Positions 1 through 6,794 of a DNA stretch of 19,420 bases are shown here, in pieces (the first letter of the stretch is position 1; every line of letters begins with the position of its first letter). Under the pieces are notes generated by a model that saw only the letters and a program-made list of their open reading frames with translations, did no database searches and was not told where the DNA came from. A program made the translations under genes and the position numbers. The DNA comes from an uncultured Collinsella sp. (GTDB lineage: Bacteria > Actinomycetota > Coriobacteriia > Coriobacteriales > Coriobacteriaceae). Location of the stretch: assembly GCA_900547125.1 (NCBI GenBank), contig URFU01000028.1:1-19420 (forward strand), read 5' to 3'.

Positions 1-351
1 GTCGGCGCGCTCCTTGGCAAAGGCAAACATCGCAGCCGCGATACCGTACGCGGTGCCATCGGACGCCACACGGTGCAGCACGGCGTACGGAGTGTCGCTA
101 CGCCATTGACCGTCCTCAATTACGTCATAGCACTCGTCCGGCCCCGGCAGAAAGGCAAACGTCGCCACCACGCGACCGTCGACTTCGCACACATAGCTGC
201 CACCGGCGGCGATATCGGCAGCCAGCTGCTCAGCCGAAGGCGTGCCCTCGGGCCACTGCGTGGCGTTGCCATGCGCGCGCATAAAAGCGCGGGCAACGTC
301 GTAGATAGCCATGACAGCGGGAATGTCGGTATCGAGGGTTTTTCTGATCAT
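1..351 (-). CDS. GNAT family N-acetyltransferase, N-terminal 117 residues (runs off the left edge)
   Basis: The minus-strand frame opens with MIRKTLDTDIPAVMAIYDVA and stays open to the window edge, so the 3' end is missing. The N-terminal layout is typical of GNAT enzymes, which transfer an acetyl group from acetyl-CoA to an amine. A first strand (MIRKTLDTDIPAVMAIYDVARAFM) is followed by strands carrying SYVCEVDGRVVATFAF. The stretch YAVLHRVASDGTAYGIAAAMFAFAKE fits motif A, where acetyl-CoA pyrophosphate is bound. The ATG at 351 has GAGG about 10 nt upstream. The substrate cannot be told from sequence. The gene is divergent from the small cysteine-rich gene at 429, and an 8-bp perfect dyad lies in the 77-bp gap between them. 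Confidence 0.85.
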   Translation of the reverse strand, partial: MIRKTLDTDIPAVMAIYDVARAFMRAHGNATQWPEGTPSAEQLAADIAAGGSYVCEVDGRVVATFAFLPGPDECYDVIEDGQWRSDTPYAVLHRVASDGTAYGIAAAMFAFAKERAD

Positions 352-373
352 CACGCGGCGACCTCACGTTTAT

Positions 374-403
374 TGGTATCACTTTGGTTGAGCAATGATA
401 CCA
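374..403. promoter_or_regulatory. Perfect dyad TGGTATCA-N14-TGATACCA between divergent genes (candidate operator)
   Basis: TGGTATCA at 374-381 and TGATACCA at 396-403 are exact reverse complements with 14 bp between them, so the arm centres are 22 bp (two helical turns) apart. The dyad sits in the gap between the divergent GNAT gene and the small cysteine-rich gene. The spacing is typical of a dimeric repressor site. No dedicated regulator gene is adjacent, and the binding protein is unknown. Confidence 0.4.
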
Positions 404-428
404 GCGTTTGGAGAGGGGCACGAAGCAG

Positions 429-725
429 ATGGGGAGCAAAAAGCGAGCCGCCTGGTCAAAGGCAAAAAGCGAGTTTTTGAGCGCTGCCACCGGCGGCGAT
501 ATGAGCGACCTGTTTGCGCGCGAAGACGAGCGCCGCGACGCCCTGGACGCCGAGCGCGATGAGGCTTGGCGCTACAAGTCGTGCGAGCGCAAAAACCGTT
601 ACGACACGCGCGCTGAGGCCGAGGCTGTTATGGCCGACTGCGAAAACCGCGGGCGGCGTGGTTTGGCCTGCTACAAATGCGAATACTGCGGTGGATGGCA
701 CCTGACGTCGCACCCTTGGAAATAG
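429..725 (+). CDS. Small cysteine-rich, probably zinc-binding protein (98 aa), function unknown
   Basis: I chose the ATG at 429 because GGAGAGGGGC lies about 9 nt upstream. The in-frame TTG at 408 lies before that site. The first half is highly charged and probably helical (MSDLFAREDERRDALDAERD). The second half carries C52, C71, then C81-x2-C84-x2-C87-x3-H91-x3-H95 ending in CGGWHLTSHPWK. The pattern of a lone Cys, a basic/aromatic helix, a second Cys and a final CxxCxxC...WH is what one expects of a small zinc-binding fold. Similar short 'C..CgGWHLT' tails occur in uncharacterised actinobacterial and phage proteins, but I cannot name a family with certainty. It is divergent from the GNAT gene and convergent with rsmJ. 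Confidence 0.75.
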   Translation: MGSKKRAAWSKAKSEFLSAATGGDMSDLFAREDERRDALDAERDEAWRYKSCERKNRYDTRAEAEAVMADCENRGRRGLACYKCEYCGGWHLTSHPWK

Positions 726-773
726 GCACTGCATCGGCACAGCATTGACGGAGCGCCAGCCATCGCACGCAAG

Positions 774-1478
774 CTACGGGCGCGGCGGCACCAAAACATC
801 GTAACGAACGGCCTTGCCCGCAAGTTGATAGCTCGGCTTAACGCCGGCAAGCAGCGGGCCCTTTACCGGCCGCTTGATAACGACCTTGCGCGGACGCGCC
901 GCAAGCGCAGCTTCGACCAGCGTCTCCTCATCGGCACACGGCTGTTCCAAATGGTGCAAGAGTTGGAACTTCTTTTTCACCGCCGCGCTCTTGGTGCGCT
1001 CGGGAAACATGGGGTCCAGATACACCACGTCGGGAGCGGCAAGCTCGCCCTGCCCGATCAGCTCAGCTGTATGGCGAAGGCCAGCAATGCTGTCCTCGCC
1101 CGCATGTAAGCGCATACGCGACACGGCAACCGCAAGCGCCGGATCATCTGCCGCGCGATCCAAGGCATCCTTGAGGAGCGCCGCGATCACGCAATCCTGT
1201 TCATACAGATCGACGGTAAAGCCCGCTGCCGCCAGCAGCAGCGAATCCTCGCCAAAGCCTGCCGTGGCATCAATCGCCCATGGGCACTCGATGCCTTTTG
1301 CGCGCGCAGCCTTTACCAACAGCTCTTGCTGCAGACGGCCCTGCTTGAGCCGCGGAAGAATGCGGTCAAAATCGGCACGCAGCTCCATCGTGCCGTCGGT
1401 GAGCGTGAGGCCCTCGGACTTCCCGATCAGCTCAAGCCCCGCGGCCCGAGCAACAGAAAAGGGATCGACGACGCCCAT
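774..1478 (-). CDS. rsmJ: 16S rRNA (guanine-1516-N2)-methyltransferase RsmJ-like
   Basis: The 234-residue product is a class I SAM-dependent methyltransferase of the RsmJ (YhiQ) family, which methylates N2 of a guanine in helix 45 of 16S rRNA. The SAM-binding loop is DATAGFGEDSLLLAAAG (from residue 70). The acidic strand end is LYEQD (91-95). The catalytic region DPMFPERTKSAAVKKKF (155-171) closely resembles the DPMFP..KSA.VKK signature of E. coli RsmJ, and the C-terminal KVVIKRP also fits. Length is near that of E. coli RsmJ (about 250 residues). The ATG at 1478 follows AAGGAG with 5 nt spacing. The one-helix micro-protein gene lies upstream on the same strand. The family assignment is strong; the exact target base is taken from E. 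coli. Confidence 0.88.
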   Translation of the reverse strand: MGVVDPFSVARAAGLELIGKSEGLTLTDGTMELRADFDRILPRLKQGRLQQELLVKAARAKGIECPWAIDATAGFGEDSLLLAAAGFTVDLYEQDCVIAALLKDALDRAADDPALAVAVSRMRLHAGEDSIAGLRHTAELIGQGELAAPDVVYLDPMFPERTKSAAVKKKFQLLHHLEQPCADEETLVEAALAARPRKVVIKRPVKGPLLAGVKPSYQLAGKAVRYDVLVPPRP

Positions 1479-1541
1479 GGGTACTCCTTAGCAAGCAAAA
1501 CGAATACGTGAGCGCCGTTTATGCCAGCACCCAACCGTCCG

Positions 1542-1682
1542 CTATTGTCCCACATGCGACATGGTCCACAGCATCGCAATGCAAAGCACCGCCATCAATC
1601 CCGTGCACACGGCAGCGATCACAGAATCACCCATGCGCCTTCCCAACGACTGCGGCTCACGCACTTGCCCTGCTCCGTACAT
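1542..1682 (-). CDS. Micro-membrane protein, one transmembrane helix (46 aa)
   Basis: A short minus-strand frame begins with two adjacent ATG codons (1685 and 1682) directly behind a strong AAGGAGGAGT ribosome binding site at 1687-1696. I prefer 1682 because its spacing is better. The protein MYGAGQVREPQSLGRRMGDS is followed by one hydrophobic helix (VIAAVCTGLMAVLCIAMLW) and the tail TMSHVGQ. A longer in-frame extension to 1751 exists but skips the strong ribosome binding site. No homologous family is recognised. The gene is 63 bp upstream of rsmJ on the same strand and may share its transcript. The near-perfect SD and clean hydrophobic segment argue that it is real. Confidence 0.6.
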   Translation of the reverse strand: MYGAGQVREPQSLGRRMGDSVIAAVCTGLMAVLCIAMLWTMSHVGQ

Positions 1683-1840
1683 CATGACTCCTCCTTGAGA
1701 CCAGCTCCTTGTTACGGCCTCATCATCGCAGCGCCGCACATGGGCTGCCATCGATTTGGCTTACGTCCAGCTTTCCTTTTTGAAAGGTTGGACCGTACAG
1801 GCAAGAGACGCTTTCAAACGCATGCATCGCCCCGTTGAAC

Positions 1841-1846
1841 TACAAT
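1841..1846 (+). promoter_or_regulatory. Possible -10 box TACAAT for the four-helix membrane protein gene
   Basis: TACAAT matches the sigma-70-type -10 consensus at 5 of 6 positions and lies 69 bp before the start at 1915. No convincing -35 box is visible at 16-18 bp spacing, so this is tentative. Confidence 0.3.
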
Positions 1847-1914
1847 GTGCTTCACGATATGTGCCGCAACCTGGGTGCGACAGATTCTCCGCGCCCGCAT
1901 CGAAAGGACCAGCT

Positions 1915-2316
1915 ATGAGCGCCGCTCGCAAGACACTCAAAATCCTTGCCCTGATTTATTTTGTTCTGGGCATCGCCAGTCTCGTCATTGGAATCGCCGG
2001 CATCGCGACCGGCAACCTCGATTCCACGTACGGGTCGAACGCCATGCTCGCCGCGGTCGTGCTGGTCGCCAAGGGCCTCATCGATCTCGCCGCAGGTGTT
2101 GCGGGCATCAAGGGCGCCAACAAGCCTTCGCAGGTGGATGCTGCGTTTAAGCTCGGCATCGTTGCCGCAATCGCCACGATTGCGCAGGCCGCGCTCACGC
2201 TTCCCGCGCTCGGCGGCAGCGCCGTCAATATCGTCGCCTTTGTCATCGTGGTGTACGACCTGTTCTTTGTTCAGCAGGCACACGCCGTTAAGGCCGAGAA
2301 CAAGGACCGCCTGTAA
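1915..2316 (+). CDS. Small four-helix integral membrane protein (133 aa), function unknown
   Basis: The ATG at 1915 follows AAAGGA with 6 nt spacing. An upstream extension of the same frame to 1756 has no ribosome binding site. The protein starts MSAARKTLKI and has four hydrophobic segments at about residues 10-31, 43-64, 79-97 and 102-120. A positively charged loop (GIKGANKPSQ) lies between the second and third, and the C-terminus is charged (KAENKDRL). No catalytic or binding motif is visible. Proteins of this shape are common in Coriobacteriia and usually annotated as hypothetical. It ends 37 bp before a strong hairpin terminator and converges with rlmA. Confidence 0.75.
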   Translation: MSAARKTLKILALIYFVLGIASLVIGIAGIATGNLDSTYGSNAMLAAVVLVAKGLIDLAAGVAGIKGANKPSQVDAAFKLGIVAAIATIAQAALTLPALGGSAVNIVAFVIVVYDLFFVQQAHAVKAENKDRL

Positions 2317-2354
2317 GCGCTCGCTTCTCATAACCTCTGCAGCCAAGCAACTAA

Positions 2355-2390
2355 AAAGGGCCGATCGCGCATCTCCGCGGTCGGCCCTTT
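2355..2390. terminator. Bidirectional hairpin terminator between convergent genes
   Basis: AAAGGGCCGA at 2355-2364 pairs perfectly with TCGGCCCTTT at 2381-2390. The stem continues inward through CGCG pairs (one G-U) to a short loop. Read on the minus strand it is followed by TTTTTAG, a good U-tract for rlmA. Read on the plus strand the tail is weaker but it still falls right after the membrane protein gene. Confidence 0.8.
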
Positions 2391-2406
2391 GCGTTTGCCC
2401 AGATAA

Positions 2407-2443
2407 AACCTGCCAAAATAAACCTGTCCCTTTTTGGTAGGTT
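2407..2443 (-). terminator. Hairpin overlapping the rlmA stop codon, GGGAC-type palindrome
   Basis: AACCTGCCAAAA at 2407-2418 pairs with TTTTGGTAGGTT at 2432-2443 with a single G-U position. The rlmA stop codon (2442-2444) overlaps the stem. Read on the minus strand the stem is followed by TTAT, so it could terminate rlmA before the stronger hairpin at 2355-2390. Its loop region carries AAAAAGGGACAGG (minus strand), a motif shared with other palindromes in the window. Confidence 0.55.
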
Positions 2444-3254
2444 AGCAGTGGCGGTACTCGGCGATGATGAAGTCGATGTCGGTTTGAAGGGTATCCAAAT
2501 TTGCCAGGCGCTCTTTGTCGGCAGGGCGTGTGCGGTAGTAGTACGGCGTCATCTGGAACACCGCCTCGATGTCCGCCTGGGTCTGAAGCGTAATATTCGC
2601 AGACACCCGCTGCGTTCCGACCAACTCGAGCTCGGTGGTCTGCGGCAGCTTCTCGTCATTAAGATATGGCGTGTCGTAGAGCACTTCCTTGAGTCCAAAC
2701 AGATGACGGGCGCCTGGCACCACGGTGTAGAGCGAGCCCTCGAGCGCCAGCACGCGGGCGAATTCTCGCTCGTTAAAGGGAGCGAAGAGCTCGGTCACCA
2801 TATCGAAAGCGCCTTCGGCCACGGGGATGTCCTTCATGTTGGCCACGAAGTAGGTCGCATCGCCGCGCTTGGCGGCAAGGCGCACCATCTCTTTGCCCAG
2901 GTCGAAACCGTAAGCATCCACGCCCGGCACCGCGCCCATGGCGCTGGTGTAGTAGCCCTCGCCGCAGCAAATATCGAGCAGCGTCATGGGGCCGTTCGTA
3001 GACGCGCACCGCTGAGCTCGTTCGCGCACCAGCTCGACCATCGCATCGCGCAACGGCGCATAGTAACCGCGGTTCAGAAAGTCGCGACGGCTGCGCGCCT
3101 GCGACTTGGGATCGCCCATGGAGTCGCCGCTCTTGGACGAGCGCAGGAGATATAGATAGCCCTCGCGCGCACGGTCAAACCGGTGTCCGCTCGCGCATGC
3201 AGCACCGCGTTCGTCATCCACCAGCGGCTCATGGCAAACGGGACACAACAACAT
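2442..3254 (-). CDS. rlmA: 23S rRNA (guanine-N1)-methyltransferase, RlmA family
   Basis: The 270-residue product matches the RlmA/TlrB family, which methylates N1 of a guanine in helix 35 of 23S rRNA. An N-terminal zinc site is formed by C4, C7, C20 and H24 (CPVC...CASGH). It is followed by the family segment FDRAREGYLYLL and a linker ending DFLNRGYYAPLRDAM. The SAM-binding motif is DICCGEGYYT (residues 94-103), and ELFAPFNEREFARVL is the equivalent of the E. coli IYAPC...ELARV segment. The tail QMTPYYYRTRP aligns with E. coli QMTPFAWRAKP. In this family members methylate either G745 or G748 (tylosin-type resistance), and the sequence alone does not decide which. The ATG at 3254 follows AAGGAG with 5 nt spacing. 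Confidence 0.9.
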   Translation of the reverse strand: MLLCPVCHEPLVDDERGAACASGHRFDRAREGYLYLLRSSKSGDSMGDPKSQARSRRDFLNRGYYAPLRDAMVELVRERAQRCASTNGPMTLLDICCGEGYYTSAMGAVPGVDAYGFDLGKEMVRLAAKRGDATYFVANMKDIPVAEGAFDMVTELFAPFNEREFARVLALEGSLYTVVPGARHLFGLKEVLYDTPYLNDEKLPQTTELELVGTQRVSANITLQTQADIEAVFQMTPYYYRTRPADKERLANLDTLQTDIDFIIAEYRHC

Positions 3255-3307
3255 GGCAACTCCTTAGCGCGAACAACACAACGCCCACCATTGTCGCACG
3301 CCTTCCC

Positions 3308-3371
3308 CGCCTAGTCATTGGGGACGTTCTTGAATGAGTAATCGTTTTAGAACGTCCCCAATGACTAGGCG
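3308..3371. repeat. Perfect 23-bp inverted repeat (REP-like GGGAC palindrome)
   Basis: The arm at 3308-3330 (CGCCTAGTCATTGGGGACGT plus TCT) is the exact reverse complement of 3349-3371, with an 18-nt loop that can pair further after one mismatch. It lies between the divergent rlmA and MATE genes, so it is upstream of both and is not a terminator for either. The core GGGACGTTC recurs in the palindrome at 17079-17136. Confidence 0.85.
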
Positions 3372-3432
3372 ATTAGGAGTATCATCGTCTGCGCAAATAA
3401 GCACAAAAGAGCATGTTAGAGATTGAGAGCGT

Positions 3433-4815
3433 ATGGCTGACACCGTATCTAAGCACATTGACATGACCACCGGATCGCTGTGGCGCAATGTTCCCCTGTT
3501 CGCCTTCCCTGTGGCCGCCACGAGCATCTTGGAGCAACTGTCGAACCTCATCGCCACGGTCATCATCGGTAACTTCTCGGGCGACCAGGGAACCCTCGCC
3601 ATGGCGGCGGTCGGCTCCAATGTTCCGCTTACCAGTCTTATGCTCAACCTGTTTATTGGCATGTCGCTTGGCTCCAACGTGGTCATCGCCAACGCTATCG
3701 GCCGCAACGATCAGAACATGGTCAAACGCGCCGTCCATACCTCGATTTTAATGGCGCTCGTGGGCTTTGTCGTTATCGCACTGGGCGAGATCTTTGCCGA
3801 GCCCATGCTCGCCGCGCTCAACGTTCCCGCCGAAACCATGCCGCTCGCTTCGCTCTACCTACGCGTCTTTTTGCTCAGCATGCCCTCGATCTTGCTTTAC
3901 AACTTTGAGGCCGCGATCTTCCGCTCCGTCGGCATCACCCGCATGCCGCTGCAGGCGCTTGCCGTGTCCACCGTCCTCAACATTGGCCTGGACCTCATCT
4001 TTGTCCCCGTACTCCACTGGGGCGTCGCGGGCGTCGCCATCGCCACCGCCATCGCCTACACCGTCAGCGCCGCTACGCTCTTTATCCGCCTGCTCAAGAC
4101 CGACTCCGTCGTCCGCGTCACCCTACGCGACCTGGCTATCGACCCCGTCGCCCTCAAGCGCATCGTCAAGATCGGCCTGCCCGCCGGCATCCAAAGCGCC
4201 GTCTTTGCCGTCGCCAACATCATCATCCAGTCTGCCATCAACAGCCTGGGCACCGAGGTCATGGCGGCATCGAGCGCCGCTATGAGCCTGGAGTACGTGT
4301 GCTACAACCTGCTCAACAGCTTTAGCCAAGCTTGCACCACCTTTGTGGGACAAAACCACGGTGCCCGCCAGATCGACCGCTGCACCAAAACGCTCAAGGT
4401 CTGCCTGGTCGAAGGCGGTATCGTTGCACTCACCACGATCATCGTTATTGTCGGCCTGGGACGCGAGATCTTGTCGCTGTTCAACAGCGATCCCAACATC
4501 GTCTCGATCGGCTATATCCGCGTGTGTTCGATCTTCCCGGCGTACGCCTTTAGCATGTTCTACGAAAACATGTCCGGCTACCTACGCGGCTTTGGTATCT
4601 CGCTCACGCCCGCCCTCATCACCATGATCTGCGTCTGCGGCATCCGCTTCTATTGGGTGTTCTGCGTGTTCCCGCACTTCCGCACCTTTGCGAACATCAT
4701 GATGGTCTACCCCATCAGCCTGGGCACCACGGCGTTCTTTATGGTCGTAGCGGTACTACTTTGCCACCCGGCACGCACCTATCGCGCCACCCAAGCCAAA
4801 GCGACAGCCCGCTAA
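3433..4815 (+). CDS. MATE family efflux transporter
   Basis: The 460-residue product is a polytopic membrane protein of the multidrug and toxin extrusion (MATE/MatE) family. These export organic cations, drugs or metabolites in exchange for Na+ or H+. About twelve hydrophobic helices are visible in two halves of similar layout. The first helix region is WRNVPLFAFPVAATSILEQL, then the conserved IGNFSGDQGTLAMAAVGSN region. The second half starts at about residue 240 with RIVKIGLPAGIQSAVFAVAN and the equivalent ALTSLGTEVMAASSAA-type segment, followed by FVGQNHGAR, a near-invariant MATE motif (GQNxGA). The ATG at 3433 has GAGAG 7 nt upstream, a modest ribosome binding site; the ATG at 3463 is an alternative. 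It converges on the LysR gene with only 27 bp between stops. Confidence 0.9.
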   Translation: MADTVSKHIDMTTGSLWRNVPLFAFPVAATSILEQLSNLIATVIIGNFSGDQGTLAMAAVGSNVPLTSLMLNLFIGMSLGSNVVIANAIGRNDQNMVKRAVHTSILMALVGFVVIALGEIFAEPMLAALNVPAETMPLASLYLRVFLLSMPSILLYNFEAAIFRSVGITRMPLQALAVSTVLNIGLDLIFVPVLHWGVAGVAIATAIAYTVSAATLFIRLLKTDSVVRVTLRDLAIDPVALKRIVKIGLPAGIQSAVFAVANIIIQSAINSLGTEVMAASSAAMSLEYVCYNLLNSFSQACTTFVGQNHGARQIDRCTKTLKVCLVEGGIVALTTIIVIVGLGREILSLFNSDPNIVSIGYIRVCSIFPAYAFSMFYENMSGYLRGFGISLTPALITMICVCGIRFYWVFCVFPHFRTFANIMMVYPISLGTTAFFMVVAVLLCHPARTYRATQAKATAR

Positions 4816-4842
4816 ACACCGCACTCAAAGCCACGCCAGTCA

Positions 4843-5709
4843 TTAATTGACAATATGCGAGCTCATATAGTCGATAAAGCGCCTCGTGGCGATAGGCATG
4901 GTATCCCAGCTGCGCCAAGCTGCCACTACGTCGCGCGAGGGAGCATGCACGATGGGTCGCACACGAATATCGGCTCGCATGCCCTCCACAGTACGACGGT
5001 AGAGCATGCTCACGCCTAGGCCCTCCTCCACCATCGCCATGATGGTGTAGTCGTCAGTCACCTCACTCGTCACGTGCGGCGACAGCCCATGTGTCGCAAA
5101 TGCATCGAGCACCAGGCTCTGTTCGCCCTCATCCAGCAGCACAAAGGGCTCGGACGCCAGGTCGGCGAGCGTCACCTTTTCCTTTGCCGCCAGCGGATGC
5201 GCAGCCGGCAGCAGCGCCACCAACTCGTCGTGATAGACCACGCGCTTCTCGAGCCCAGCGGTAAATCCGCGCGCCGTAAAACAAAAATCAACCACGCCAT
5301 CGTGCACCCACTGGGCGTTGCGCGTGTAATCGCCCTGCTTGAGGGTAAAGTGCACGCCCGGGTGCAGCGCTCCAAAGTCGCGGATCACACGCGGCAGCAC
5401 GGTTCGACTCACGTTGGTAAACGTCGCAATGCGAATATCAGTCGACGAAAGCCCCAGCAGCTCCTGGCGCTTGCCCTCGAGCTCGGCCTCGGCGGTCACG
5501 ATCTGGCGCAGGTACGGCAGATACTGCTTGCCATCGCGCGTAAGCGAAACGCCCTGCTTTCCGCGCTCGATAAGCGTGGTGCCCAGCTCGCGCTCGAGCG
5601 CCTTGACGGTCTGGCTCACCGCACTTTGCGTATAGCCCAACTCGTCCGCCGCGCCCTTAAGACTGCCGCGATCGACCACCATACAAACAATCTGATACCG
5701 CGATGCCAT
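4843..5709 (-). CDS. LysR family transcriptional regulator
   Basis: The 288-residue product has the LysR layout. A winged helix-turn-helix occupies residues about 3-60 (RGSLKGAADELGYTQSAVSQ, then VKALERELGTTLIERGKQGV). A helical linker follows, then a periplasmic-binding-protein-like effector domain (DIRIATFTNVSRTVLPRVIRDF to the end, with LVALLPAAHPLAAKEKVTLADLASEPFVLLDEG). The ATG at 5709 is preceded by GGAGG at short spacing. It is transcribed divergently from the DMT transporter at 5868. That arrangement is classic for LysR regulators controlling the neighbour, here presumably the exporter. The inducer is unknown. Full length, with no missing domain. Confidence 0.92.
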   Translation of the reverse strand: MASRYQIVCMVVDRGSLKGAADELGYTQSAVSQTVKALERELGTTLIERGKQGVSLTRDGKQYLPYLRQIVTAEAELEGKRQELLGLSSTDIRIATFTNVSRTVLPRVIRDFGALHPGVHFTLKQGDYTRNAQWVHDGVVDFCFTARGFTAGLEKRVVYHDELVALLPAAHPLAAKEKVTLADLASEPFVLLDEGEQSLVLDAFATHGLSPHVTSEVTDDYTIMAMVEEGLGVSMLYRRTVEGMRADIRVRPIVHAPSRDVVAAWRSWDTMPIATRRFIDYMSSHIVN

Positions 5710-5765
5710 CGCGCCTCCACATCAATGCAGCCGTAAAACGTTTTGCCAGCGCTTTTCCTAATGAC

Positions 5766-5781
5766 ATTAGCATTTCTTAAT
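5766..5781. promoter_or_regulatory. Candidate LysR box ATTA-N8-TAAT in the divergent promoter region
   Basis: ATTA at 5766-5769 and TAAT at 5778-5781 form a dyad that contains the T-N11-A pattern expected of LysR binding sites. It lies in the AT-richer part of the 158-bp gap between the LysR gene and the DMT transporter. A separate palindrome, AAAACGTTTT (5735-5744), lies close to the LysR start and could be an autoregulatory site. Neither is proven. Confidence 0.35.
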
Positions 5782-5867
5782 CATACTGAAGATACATTCG
5801 CTTTACTACATCCACATCTGGGAGCAGAATCCTTTTTACGAAACCGTTCTGTAACAAAAGGAGTCCC

Positions 5868-6794
5868 ATGGATCGCAAAAAAGCAATCGCGCTCTCATTT
5901 TCCGTTCCCGTCGCATGGGGCTTTTCGTACCCCCTCATGAAGATCGGCATGGACAGTATGAACGCCACGAGCATCGTTGCGCTGCGCTGCATCATCGCCT
6001 TTGTGGCTTGCCTGCTGCTCTTCCACAAGCGCGCTTTCCGCATCAACCGCGACCTTATGGTCCGCGCTGCCATCATCGGCGCCATTATGGCAACCGAACT
6101 CACCTGCATGTGCCTGGGCTCCAGCCTCACCTCCGCCTCCACCGCCGGCTTTTTGCAGAGCCTGACGGTCGTGATCGTGCCGTTTGCCAACGCCGCCCTG
6201 CTGCGTCGTGCCCCCGAGCGCAAAGTGCTCATCGGCACCGCCATCGTCACCTGCGGCATGCTGCTGCTCTCGGGCGCCGACTTCACCAGCCTGAATCCGG
6301 GCGCGCTCATCATGCTGCTCTCCGCTTTTGTCTATGCCGGCCATATCATTGTGGCGAAGCGCTTTGTCGAAGATGTCGACCCGCTGGCTCTGGGCGTTTG
6401 GCAGTTGGGCTTCGGCGGCTTATCCTCGGGTATCGCCGCATGCGTCTTTGGCGGCTTCACCCTTCCCAGTACGCCCAGCGAGATCGTCGTTGTCGTCGCA
6501 CTCGCACTCATCTGCTCTGCCTATGGCTTTATCACCCAAACACTCGTGCAGCCCCACGTGCCCGCCGAGACCACCGGCTTCGCCTTCTCTCTCGAGCTGC
6601 TCTGCCGGCTTCTCGTTCTTCCTGGTCGGCGAGGTTCTGAGCCCCATCGCCTTCTTTGGCGCCGCCCTCATCCTAACCGGCGTCATGGTGGCAACCGTCG
6701 AGCTTCCGCGCCTTCGCGCACATGGACACACCCGTATGGCAGGAGCGCCCGAGCACGTCTCGTAGGCCCCACTTCTTATACAGCCGTGGCATAA
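5868..6794 (+). CDS. DMT superfamily (EamA) transporter, frameshifted near the 3' end
   Basis: The first 243 residues are a normal EamA-type drug/metabolite transporter. The start is MDRKKAIALSFSVPVAWGFSYPLMKIGMDS. A first EamA repeat follows with TELTCMCLGSSLTSASTAGFLQSL, and a second repeat begins near GALIMLLSAFVYAGHIIVAKRFVEDVDPLA. After FAFSLE (codon 243, 6594-6596) the frame turns into arginine/proline-rich nonsense and stops at 6794. The expected last two helices sit one frame over, ending at 6765. A 2-base deletion or 1-base insertion in 6594-6608 explains this. Restored length is about 299 residues, usual for the family. The ATG at 5868 has AAAAGGAG at 5 nt. The gene is divergent from the LysR regulator. 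As it stands the protein probably lacks helices 9 and 10 and may be inactive, unless the shift is a sequencing error. Confidence 0.85.
   Translation: MDRKKAIALSFSVPVAWGFSYPLMKIGMDSMNATSIVALRCIIAFVACLLLFHKRAFRINRDLMVRAAIIGAIMATELTCMCLGSSLTSASTAGFLQSLTVVIVPFANAALLRRAPERKVLIGTAIVTCGMLLLSGADFTSLNPGALIMLLSAFVYAGHIIVAKRFVEDVDPLALGVWQLGFGGLSSGIAACVFGGFTLPSTPSEIVVVVALALICSAYGFITQTLVQPHVPAETTGFAFSLELLCRLLVLPGRRGSEPHRLLWRRPHPNRRHGGNRRASAPSRTWTHPYGRSARARLVGPTSYTAVA
6597..6765 (+). pseudogene. Displaced C-terminal coding segment of the DMT transporter (other frame)
   Basis: In the frame one step away from the transporter, the DNA encodes AGFSFFLVGEVLSPIAFFGA followed by ALILTGVMVATVELPRLRAH and a stop at 6763-6765. 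LGEVLSP...GAxLIxxGV is the standard ending of EamA transporters. The segment has no start or ribosome binding site of its own and is therefore the shifted 3' end of the gene starting at 5868. Confidence 0.8.

Noticed and set aside
3380..3385. TATCAT as -10 box of the MATE gene
   Set aside because: At 17 bp upstream the sequence is inside the palindrome arm (CCCAAT) and does not resemble a -35 box.
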